Source: Shewanella mangrovisoli
GTDB lineage: Bacteria > Pseudomonadota > Gammaproteobacteria > Enterobacterales > Shewanellaceae
Length of the DNA: 64,000 nucleotides
Reading direction: 5' to 3'
Assembly (NCBI RefSeq): GCF_019457635.1
Contig: NZ_CP080412.1
Span: forward strand, 3,596,001-3,660,000
Of this stretch, positions 57,322 to 64,000 are shown piece by piece. The translations under genes were made by a program, and so were the position numbers. The notes beneath the pieces were generated by a model, which was given only the letters and a program-made list of their open reading frames with translations, was not told where the DNA came from and searched no databases. The number at the start of each line of letters is the position of its first letter. The first letter of the stretch is position 1.

Positions 57322-58200
57322 TTAAGAAAATAACCCAGATGATAGATAACGGTCGCCCCTATCGCACACAATTGCGACTACAACGGAACCCGGATTCTGC
57401 CTCGCAATCTCAAGCGCCGCAAACACAGCACCGCCGGAACTCACACCAGCACAAATACCTTCTTCACGGGCCAAGGTTCTCGCCATGGCTTTGGCGTCTT
57501 GCTCCTCAATGTCCATCACGGCATCGACACGGGCAGCATCGAAAATACCCGGTAGGTATTCCTGCGGCCAGCGGCGGATCCCCGGAATCGAACTGCCATC
57601 GGCGGGTTGTAGCCCGACAATAGTGATATCGGGATTACGACTCTTTAGGTATTTCGACACGCCCATAATAGTGCCTGTGGTACCCATGCTAGAGACAAAG
57701 TGAGTGATCTTACCTTGGCTCTGCTGCCAAATTTCGGGGCCAGTAGTCTGAAAATGGGCGTTAGCATTATCTTGATTATTGAACTGATCCAGCACCTTAC
57801 CTTTGCCTTGTGCCTGAAGATCTAAGGCTAAATCGCGCGCGGCTTCCATATTGTCCACCAGCAGCAACTCGGCGCCATAGGCCTGCATGGCATCCTTACG
57901 CTCCTGGGTCGAATTCGACGGCATGATCAGGATCATCTTGTAGCCTTTAATCGCCGCAGCCATGGCTAAGGCTATGCCCGTATTGCCACTGGTGGCTTCA
58001 ATCAGGGTATCCCCGGGGGCTATCTCTTGGCGAAGCTCCGCCTGAATAATCATATTCAGCGCCGCGCGATCCTTTACCGAGCCAGCCGGGTTATTCCCCT
58101 CCAGCTTTAACAATACCGTTGAGCTACCACAATCAAGCCGCTGCAAACGCACCAGCGGAGTTTGCCCAATACAGGCTTCAATAGTCGGAAAGTCAGACAC
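57322..58200 (-). CDS. cysM: Cysteine synthase B
   Basis: A 292-residue pyridoxal-phosphate enzyme that makes cysteine (or S-sulfocysteine from thiosulfate) from O-acetylserine. The PLP lysine is in NNPAGSVKDRAAL near residue 43, the substrate loop EATSGNTGIALA near 70, and MGTTGTIMGVSKYL near 172 binds the cofactor phosphate. The length is near E. coli CysM (303), shorter than CysK. In E. coli cysM ends the cysPUWA operon; here it is divergent from cysPTWA, sharing a 208-base control region. Confidence 0.95.
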   Translation of the reverse strand: MSDFPTIEACIGQTPLVRLQRLDCGSSTVLLKLEGNNPAGSVKDRAALNMIIQAELRQEIAPGDTLIEATSGNTGIALAMAAAIKGYKMILIMPSNSTQERKDAMQAYGAELLLVDNMEAARDLALDLQAQGKGKVLDQFNNQDNANAHFQTTGPEIWQQSQGKITHFVSSMGTTGTIMGVSKYLKSRNPDITIVGLQPADGSSIPGIRRWPQEYLPGIFDAARVDAVMDIEEQDAKAMARTLAREEGICAGVSSGGAVFAALEIARQNPGSVVVAIVCDRGDRYLSSGLFS

Positions 58201-58408
58201 TCGGTTATCCTTTATTTGATAAAAGCGACTCAGTATTCGAGTATTTTAAGATGCTTGGACGCAACAAACACGTGAATATCATCAACGGCATACAATTAAT
58301 CGCTCATAGTTATTCAAAAAAGTTCTATTTGTGTGGCTTTTTATAAATAAAATCTTCTATTACTCTATTCCTATACACTGACACAGTTGCCAGATTAAGG
58401 AGTACAAA

Positions 58409-59416
58409 ATGCCAGTAAAATTGACTAAAGCCCTGCTGGGAACCCTATTACTGGGAACCTCCCTCAATGTGGCGGCCGCCGATCAGACACTATTAAATTC
58501 CTCATACGATATCGCGCGGGAATTATTTAATGCCTATAACCCTGTTTTTGCTAAACATTGGCAAGAACAAACAGGCAAGACCGTTGAAATCAAGCAATCC
58601 CATGCGGGTTCTTCCGCTCAGGCTCGCTCGATTCTTCAGGGCTTACCCGCCGATGTGGTGACCTTTAACCAAGTCACAGATGTGCAAATTCTGCATGACC
58701 GCGGCAAGTTGATCCCAGAAAACTGGCAACAACTGATGCCTAATGCGAGCTCACCTTACTACTCTACCATCGCGTTTTTGGTGCGTAAGGGCAATCCAAA
58801 GCAAATCAGCGACTGGAATGATTTAGCTAAAGATGACGTTAAGCTGGTGTTCCCGAACCCAAAAACCTCGGGTAATGCGCGCTACACCTACTTAGCAGCC
58901 TTAGGTTATGCCCAGAAAAACTATGGTAAAGATAATCAGGCTTCATTAGATGAGTTCTTGAAGAAGTTCCTCGGTAACGTTGCCGTATTCGATACGGGCG
59001 GCCGTGGTGCAACCACGTCGTTTGTAGAGCGTGGCATCGGCGATGTGCTGATCACCTTCGAATCTGAAGTGAACAATATCCGTCAGCAATATGGTGCCGA
59101 TGATTACCAAGTTGTCGTGCCTAAAACCTCGATTCTGGCGGAATTCCCCGTTGCCGTCGTTGAGAAAAACGCAAAGCGTAACGGCACTCAAGAATTAGCG
59201 ACCGAGTATTTAAACTATCTTTACAGCGAAGAAGCACAACGTTTGTTAGCCGGGTTTAACTACCGCGTTCACAACGAGAAGGTTGTTGCCGAATTTACCA
59301 AACAGTTCCCAGCGGTTGAGTTAATGACCGTTGAGCAAATCATAGGTAACTGGGACAACGCCATGAAGACCCAATTTGCCAATGGCGCCAAACTGGATCA
59401 GTTATTAAAACGTTGA
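58409..59416 (+). CDS. cysP: Thiosulfate/sulfate-binding periplasmic protein
   Basis: A 335-residue periplasmic binding protein of the sulfate/thiosulfate ABC importer. The signal peptide runs to about NVAAA. Family motifs include [13 protein letters not shown] near residue 28, [13 protein letters not shown] near 63 and [22 protein letters not shown] (in part) near 90, with [15 protein letters not shown] near 150 and [15 protein letters not shown] near 195 for the anion. It resembles CysP more than Sbp. TTAAGGAG precedes the ATG. Upstream AGTTATTC (58307-58314) resembles a CysB half-site, a weak clue. It heads cysPTWA, with a hairpin between it and cysT. Confidence 0.94.
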   Translation: MPVKLTKALLGTLLLGTSLNVAAADQTLLNSSYDIARELFNAYNPVFAKHWQEQTGKTVEIKQSHAGSSAQARSILQGLPADVVTFNQVTDVQILHDRGKLIPENWQQLMPNASSPYYSTIAFLVRKGNPKQISDWNDLAKDDVKLVFPNPKTSGNARYTYLAALGYAQKNYGKDNQASLDEFLKKFLGNVAVFDTGGRGATTSFVERGIGDVLITFESEVNNIRQQYGADDYQVVVPKTSILAEFPVAVVEKNAKRNGTQELATEYLNYLYSEEAQRLLAGFNYRVHNEKVVAEFTKQFPAVELMTVEQIIGNWDNAMKTQFANGAKLDQLLKR

Positions 59417-59446
59417 TCATCCGCTTGGGTACCTAAGTCACCAAAT

Positions 59447-59478
59447 CCACAACCCGGGCAATGTCCCGGGTTTTGTGG
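59447..59478 (+). terminator. Hairpin between cysP and cysT, partial terminator or stabiliser
   Basis: AACCCGGG / CCCGGGTT with loop CAATGT, flanked by pairing CCAC/GTGG, starting 30 bases after cysP. It has TTTTG but no long T run. It may lower transcription into cysT or protect cysP mRNA, giving more binding protein than permease. Confidence 0.6.
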
Positions 59479-59599
59479 TTATATTGCGGCAACGGACAAG
59501 GTCGCTATCACAAGTTGTCTTTATCGCGATTGAGCAATAACGTGCTAATGGCATAATAATATTGGATTAACTCCATTAACCTTATCGGGTGGTTATTCA

Positions 59600-60445
59600 G
59601 TGATATTTAATAATGGGCGCTTACGCCACAAGCGGGTTTTGCCGGGGTTTAGTATCAGCCTAGGTGTGTCTTTACTGTTTGTTAGCTTAATTCTCTTGCT
59701 TCCCACCACTGGCCTGATTATGCAAACCAGCCAGATGAGCTGGGCCGAGTATTGGGGCGTGATTGCTGATCCCCGCGTGCTGGCAAGTTATAAAGTCACT
59801 ATTTTATCTGCACTGGCCGCCTCCCTGTTTAACTGCCTTTTCGGCCTGTTACTCGCCTGGGTGTTGGTGCGTTACGAGTTTCCGGGTAAGCGTATCCTCG
59901 ACGCCTTAGTTGATTTACCCTTTGCCTTACCTACAGCCGTGGCGGGTATCACCCTAGCAACTCTGTACGCAGAAAATGGCCAGATTGGTAGCCTATTGGC
60001 CGAAATCGGGATCAAAGTGGCCTACACACCATTGGGGATTGTGGTTGCGATGATCTTCACCAGCATTCCCTTCGTAGTGCGAACCGTTCAGCCCGTATTG
60101 GAAGAGTTATCCCACGATGAAGAAGAAGCTGGCATGACCTTAGGCGCAACCGATGGCGCCGTATTTTGGCGGGTGATTTTACCTTCCCTCTGGCCTGCCT
60201 TAGTGGTCGGCACTGCGCTGTCTTTTACCCGCAGTCTGGGTGAGTTTGGTGCGGTGATCTTTATCGCAGGCAATATGCCCTATATCAGTGAAATCACCTC
60301 CCTGATGATTTTCGTTCGCCTACAGGAATTTGATTTTGCCGGGGCCAGCGCCATTGCCTCCGTTGTACTGCTGACCTCGCTGTTGCTGCTACTGCTGATT
60401 AACCTGTGGCAGGCGAGTTATTTACGCCGCATTCACGGCCGATAA
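59600..60445 (+). CDS. cysT: Sulfate/thiosulfate ABC transporter permease CysT (CysU)
   Basis: A 281-residue inner-membrane permease with about six helices, half of the CysTW channel. The membrane-domain coupling motif EEEAGMTLGATDGAVFWRVILPSL (in part, near residue 175) contacts CysA, and RSLGEFGAVIFIAGN near 212 is a CysT signature. It starts with GTG at 59600, with a GGGTGG about 10 bases upstream. It follows cysP after 183 bases containing a hairpin, and is 9 bases from cysW. Confidence 0.94.
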   Translation: MIFNNGRLRHKRVLPGFSISLGVSLLFVSLILLLPTTGLIMQTSQMSWAEYWGVIADPRVLASYKVTILSALAASLFNCLFGLLLAWVLVRYEFPGKRILDALVDLPFALPTAVAGITLATLYAENGQIGSLLAEIGIKVAYTPLGIVVAMIFTSIPFVVRTVQPVLEELSHDEEEAGMTLGATDGAVFWRVILPSLWPALVVGTALSFTRSLGEFGAVIFIAGNMPYISEITSLMIFVRLQEFDFAGASAIASVVLLTSLLLLLLINLWQASYLRRIHGR

Positions 60446-60454
60446 GGAGCCACC

Positions 60455-61324
60455 ATGAACTCATTTAAACCGTTAAGAGTCGGTGAAGCGCCCCTCATCA
60501 AATGGAGCCTAATCACCCTAGCCGTGTTCTTGGCCATGGTGTTATTGCTGCTGCCCTTAGTCAGTATTTTCCAGCAGGCCTTCGTCGGTGGTTGGGAGCG
60601 TTATATCGAGCATCTCAGCCAACCCGACTCACTCCACGCCATCGGGCTGACCCTTATGGTCGCGGCGCTGACCGTGCCGATTAACTTAGTGTTTGGGGTA
60701 TTGCTCGCCTGGAGCGTAACGCGCTTTGAGTTTCCGGGGCGTAAGTTACTCATCACCTTGATTGATATTCCCTTTGCCGTATCGCCCGTGGTCGCAGGCT
60801 TGCTCTATCTGCTGCTTTACGGCAACAGTGGCTGGCTCGGCGCTTGGCTGTTCGAACACGATTTACAAATTATGTTTGCCTGGCCGGGGATTCTGTTAGT
60901 CACCATTTTCGTGACTTGCCCTTTTGTTGCCCGAGAATTAATCCCCTTGATGCAGCAACAGGGCGCATCGGAGGAAGAAGCCGCGGTTATTCTTGGCGCC
61001 TCATGGTGGCAACTGTTTCGCCGCGTGACTCTGCCCAATATCAAGTGGGCACTGATTTATGGGGTGATCCTCACCAACGCTAGGGCCGTGGGTGAGTTTG
61101 GTGCCGTTGCCGTAGTATCTGGCAATATCCGCGGTGAAACCAACACCTTACCTTTGCATGTGCAATTACTTTACGAAGATTATCAGGCCGAAGCCGCCTT
61201 TGCGAGCGCGTCACTGCTTGCCTTGATCGCCCTATGTACCTTACTGCTGAAAGCCTTAGTAGAGTGGCGCCAACAACGCAGCTTATCCGCCAATGACAAC
61301 CAAGAGCAGAGCCAATCATTATGA
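60455..61324 (+). CDS. cysW: Sulfate/thiosulfate ABC transporter permease CysW
   Basis: A 289-residue inner-membrane permease, the partner of CysT. Motifs are [22 protein letters not shown] [21 protein letters not shown] (in part, near residue 108), the coupling segment [22 protein letters not shown] (in part) near 173, and [18 protein letters not shown] near 210. AAGGAG precedes the ATG at 60455. The stop overlaps the start of cysA (ATGA), so translation is coupled. Confidence 0.95.
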   Translation: MNSFKPLRVGEAPLIKWSLITLAVFLAMVLLLLPLVSIFQQAFVGGWERYIEHLSQPDSLHAIGLTLMVAALTVPINLVFGVLLAWSVTRFEFPGRKLLITLIDIPFAVSPVVAGLLYLLLYGNSGWLGAWLFEHDLQIMFAWPGILLVTIFVTCPFVARELIPLMQQQGASEEEAAVILGASWWQLFRRVTLPNIKWALIYGVILTNARAVGEFGAVAVVSGNIRGETNTLPLHVQLLYEDYQAEAAFASASLLALIALCTLLLKALVEWRQQRSLSANDNQEQSQSL

Positions 61325-62451
61325 GTATTCGTTTAACTAATATTTCCAAAAAATTTGGCCAATTTCAGGCGCTCTCGCCGCTCAATCTGGATATTCAAGA
61401 AGGCGAGATGATAGGTCTTCTCGGCCCTTCTGGCTCGGGTAAAACCACCCTATTGCGGATTATTGCCGGCCTTGAGGGCGCTGATAGCGGCCAAATCCAT
61501 TTCGGCAATCGCGATGTGACTCAAGTGCATGTGCGCGACCGCAGAGTCGGATTTGTGTTTCAAAACTACGCCCTGTTCCGCCATATGACGGTCGCCGACA
61601 ACGTCGCCTTTGGGCTCGAAGTCATTCCGAAAAAACAGCGCCCGTCTAAGGCCGAAATCCAAAAGCGCGTCAGCCATTTACTCGAAATGGTGCAACTTGG
61701 CCATTTAGCACAGCGCTACCCTGAGCAGCTCTCGGGCGGACAAAAACAGCGTATCGCCTTGGCACGCGCCTTAGCGACTCAGCCCGAAGTGCTATTACTG
61801 GACGAGCCCTTTGGCGCCCTCGATGCTAAAGTGCGTAAAGAACTGCGCCGCTGGTTGCGCAGTCTTCACGATGAGTTGAAATTCACTAGCGTGTTTGTGA
61901 CCCACGATCAAGACGAAGCCTTAGAGCTTTCCGATAGGGTGGTGGTGATGAGCAACGGCAATATCGAGCAGGTCAATACTCCGATTGAGTTGTACGCCCA
62001 ACCCAATAGCCGCTTTGTGTTTGATTTTTTAGGTAACGTCAATCGGTTTGAAGCGAGCTGGCAACAAAATCGTTGGACTAATGGTGACGCCTTCTTAGTA
62101 CCACCGGAGCAAACGCCACTGCAACAAAACGGCGCGCTCTATGTTCGTAGCCATGAGCTAGCACTGGCGGATAAACCCAACAGCCAAGCCCATATTCCCT
62201 TTACCATAGTGGCGATAACACCGGTGGGCGCAGAAGTGCGTGTCGAACTGGCGCCTATCGGCTGGCAGAGTGAAGAACTGTGGGAAGCCACCTTTACCCA
62301 CCATCATCTGCAAGAATTAGGATTGCAAAAAGGCAGTGTGGTCTACGCCACCCCAAGAACGGCTTATTTCTTTGGTGAACAAGGTAATGGCTCGCCTGTG
62401 CGTCAAAGTTGGCCCTTCCTCCCGCCGGGCAGCTTGGCCTTCGATATTTAA
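61321..62451 (+). CDS. cysA: Sulfate/thiosulfate ABC transporter ATPase CysA
   Basis: A 376-residue ATPase that powers the importer from the cytoplasmic face. Walker A is [11 protein letters not shown] near residue 35, the ABC signature [15 protein letters not shown] near 136, Walker [12 protein letters not shown] near 157, and the switch histidine [12 protein letters not shown] near 192. A C-terminal TOBE-like regulatory domain occupies about 240-355. The length is slightly above E. coli CysA (365). It overlaps cysW by four bases and ends the operon at a strong terminator. Confidence 0.96.
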   Translation: MSIRLTNISKKFGQFQALSPLNLDIQEGEMIGLLGPSGSGKTTLLRIIAGLEGADSGQIHFGNRDVTQVHVRDRRVGFVFQNYALFRHMTVADNVAFGLEVIPKKQRPSKAEIQKRVSHLLEMVQLGHLAQRYPEQLSGGQKQRIALARALATQPEVLLLDEPFGALDAKVRKELRRWLRSLHDELKFTSVFVTHDQDEALELSDRVVVMSNGNIEQVNTPIELYAQPNSRFVFDFLGNVNRFEASWQQNRWTNGDAFLVPPEQTPLQQNGALYVRSHELALADKPNSQAHIPFTIVAITPVGAEVRVELAPIGWQSEELWEATFTHHHLQELGLQKGSVVYATPRTAYFFGEQGNGSPVRQSWPFLPPGSLAFDI

Positions 62452-62482
62452 TCGCAGCCAGCATTCGTCTACTGCACATAAC

Positions 62483-62520
62483 AAAAAAGCGCTGACAGTC
62501 ATGTCAGCGCTTTTTTTATT
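62483..62520 (+). terminator. Intrinsic terminator of cysPTWA
   Basis: AAAAAAGCGCTGACA / TGTCAGCGCTTTTTT, 15-base stem with loop GTCA and further Ts. It may also act on the HlyD gene from the other strand only poorly, as that gene ends at 62575. Confidence 0.93.
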
Positions 62521-62574
62521 CACTCTTGGCAGCTTAACACCAGCTCCGAGCGAAGTCGTTAGCGTAAAACTCCA

Positions 62575-63720
62575 CTAGTGCCCATCGAAGAACAGATAGT
62601 TTAGCCAGCCCTGCATCCGCAGCAGCACTTTACGCATCACGGCCACATGGTGGAAATGTTCTGTATACACAGCCACTTGCCCAGCAACGCCCGCCGGGAA
62701 TTGGCTGCGTATCGCATCATCTTCAATATCGATTAATACGATAACCCGGCCACTTTGGAACAATTGATTAGACGATTGCAGCGTACCATTCATCTGAATT
62801 TCCCCCTCGGCCATTGCGGGGAGAACCTTAGCAACTTTGCCCTTAAACACTTGTCCAGGCGCCGCATCTAATACCACTTCCGCCTCATCCCCTTCCTGTA
62901 ATCGCAGTAGGGAGTTTTGCCAAAATGCGCCAGCAAAATAACGCTGCTCGTCGGGGATAAAACTCATCACCGGCCGTAAAGGTAAAGGCACCGCCATCGC
63001 ACCTGGACGCAGCGCCATTTGGGTGACTATGCCATCGGCGGGCGCCCGCACGACGGTTTGCTCGAGATTATAGAGCGCGCTTTCAAGATCCCCCTGAAGC
63101 CCTGCCACCTTCGAATTTACCCCATCGACATTGGACTCATAGGCAAGACGTGCGCGTAACTCTTCGGCCTGTGCGGCCGTTAGCTGAGCCTCAGAGGCTA
63201 AAAACAGTTGGCGGCGATTGTCTAGTTCCAGCGCAGTGAAGGGAGAATTTGCCCCGCCTTTACGATGGCCTTGCTCATAGCGATCATAGGCCGATTTGTT
63301 GCGTTCCCTGTCGGCAGCCACTCTGGCCACATTCGCCTTGGCAGCTTCCCAAGCGGCCGCAAGTTGTGGCACCTCTTGCTCCGCCGCTAACAACGCCGCT
63401 TTTTTACGTTTTACCACGGCCTCAAAGGGAGTTGGGTCGATTCGAAACAGCACATCCCCTTGTTTCATCGGCGTATTTGGCTTAGCTTCCACCGAGATCA
63501 CTAAACCTTTTACCGCGGGCGTAATGGGGATAGTGACATAGTATTCCCGCGCAAAACGGGAATAGGGATGGTTGTAGTTCATGATAAGTAGCAGCGCCCC
63601 AATCAACACCACGCCCCCTAATACGGCGGTCGGCACTGTCCATTTATTCATTGGGATCTTAAACACTTTAAAAATCACAATGCAGATCGAGGCGTAGGTT
63701 AATATCAGTAGTAAATCCAT
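62575..63720 (-). CDS. HlyD-family membrane fusion protein (YibH/YiaV-like)
   Basis: A 381-residue periplasmic adaptor. Two N-terminal hydrophobic helices (about 3-20 and 28-46) anchor it in the inner membrane, unlike most adaptors with one. A lipoyl-like half (TPAVKGLVISVEAKPNTPMKQGDVLFRIDP in part, near 70-95) is split by a long coiled-coil hairpin (about 100-215). The second half follows (VRAPADGIVTQMALRPG near 225) with a beta-barrel. This is the layout of E. coli YibH and YiaV. Its partner gene for a DUF3302 protein lies one base upstream, as yibI lies before yibH. The exported substrate and outer-membrane partner are unknown. Confidence 0.9.
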   Translation of the reverse strand: MDLLLILTYASICIVIFKVFKIPMNKWTVPTAVLGGVVLIGALLLIMNYNHPYSRFAREYYVTIPITPAVKGLVISVEAKPNTPMKQGDVLFRIDPTPFEAVVKRKKAALLAAEQEVPQLAAAWEAAKANVARVAADRERNKSAYDRYEQGHRKGGANSPFTALELDNRRQLFLASEAQLTAAQAEELRARLAYESNVDGVNSKVAGLQGDLESALYNLEQTVVRAPADGIVTQMALRPGAMAVPLPLRPVMSFIPDEQRYFAGAFWQNSLLRLQEGDEAEVVLDAAPGQVFKGKVAKVLPAMAEGEIQMNGTLQSSNQLFQSGRVIVLIDIEDDAIRSQFPAGVAGQVAVYTEHFHHVAVMRKVLLRMQGWLNYLFFDGH

Positions 63721-63721
63721 G

Positions 63722-64000
63722 TTACACCTCGGCTTTTTGGCTATTTTCGGTCACACTGGCTTCTGTGGGTATTGCCTCGGATTGCTTCACCACCGCAGGC
63801 TTGGCTGTCGATTCCAGTTGTTCAAGCTTTGCCTGCAAGGCCAATACCGTTTCCCTTAGCGCTTTAACATCATCCTCCAATGCCTGCTCGCGCTTCATCA
63901 CAGTACTAAACCCCCAGCCTCTATCCTCTCGATACAAGGTCGCCCAAATCCACAGAAACGGCCAAAGGGCATGCAAGGTAAATAAACTGACCCAGCCCGC
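63722..64000 (-). CDS. DUF3302 membrane protein (YibI/YiaW-like), N-terminus beyond window
   Basis: The frame is open from the stop at 63722 to base 64000, so the true start lies outside. The 92 residues seen begin AGWVSLFTLHALWPFLWIWATLYREDRGWG, which matches the second half of the E. coli YibI/YiaW family as I recall it. A cytoplasmic coiled-coil tail follows (EQALEDDVKALRETVLALQAKLEQLE in part), longer than in E. coli. It precedes the HlyD gene by one base, forming the conserved yibI-yibH-type pair. The role is unknown; it probably partners the adaptor in the inner membrane. Confidence 0.85.
   Translation of the reverse strand, partial: AGWVSLFTLHALWPFLWIWATLYREDRGWGFSTVMKREQALEDDVKALRETVLALQAKLEQLESTAKPAVVKQSEAIPTEASVTENSQKAEV

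Overview
This window is a chromosomal segment of a gammaproteobacterium, almost certainly Shewanella. The evidence is the rRNA sequences, a phosphoketolase beside an OmpA-type porin and tal-pgi, DUF3545 and DUF3019 proteins, and a gene order that I recall as close to the S. oneidensis MR-1 group. The species assignment is inference from memory and was not searched. There is no prophage, insertion sequence, CRISPR array or plasmid function; it reads as core genome with a few lineage-specific clusters.

Layout. 1-9.5 kb: 3' part of yaaA missing at the left edge, a sodium:alanine-type symporter, phosphoketolase (xfp), an OmpA-family porin, tal-pgi and a DUF3545 small protein. Both xfp and tal-pgi are preceded by HexR-like palindromes. 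9.5-13.6 kb: a hemerythrin protein and a minus-strand operon of VWA lipoprotein, ECF sigma factor and membrane anti-sigma-like protein. 13.7-18.8 kb: SulP permease, purEK, a GAF-GGDEF cyclase. 18.8-25.3 kb (minus): transglycosylase-like lipoprotein, gshA with a coupled lipoprotein, M16 protease lipoprotein, yqaA. 25.6-30.5 kb: DAACS symporter, a 55-residue membrane peptide, and the sodium-pumping oxaloacetate decarboxylase operon oadGAB behind a perfect PdhR-type palindrome.

31-36.7 kb holds a complete minus-strand rRNA operon (16S-23S-5S) with two tandem promoters, two boxA elements, no tRNA in the spacer and a broken second 5S downstream. 37-44.5 kb: pssA, a DUF4124 protein, clpB (sigma-32 promoter), pgeF, rluD, bamD (sigma-E-like promoter) and a tRNA cluster Phe-Leu-Leu. 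44.6-51.5 kb: a chemoreceptor, hmp with a perfect FNR/EtrA box, rsuA, a cysteine-rich winged-helix regulator divergent from an FMN reductase and a VOC protein, a YcxB-like protein and satP. 52.2-57.1 kb: a small exported protein, then an operon of MipA/OmpV porin, DUF3019 protein, OmpR-type regulator and sensor kinase; then DUF1289 and DUF4136 proteins. 57.3-62.5 kb: cysM divergent from cysPTWA. The right edge carries an HlyD-family protein with its DUF3302 partner (cut by the window end).

The most informative signals are regulatory. HexR, PdhR and FNR-type sites tie central carbon and nitrosative-stress genes to global regulators. The least understood units are the VWA/sigma/anti-sigma operon, the MipA-DUF3019 two-component operon, and the cysteine-rich regulator/flavin reductase pair.
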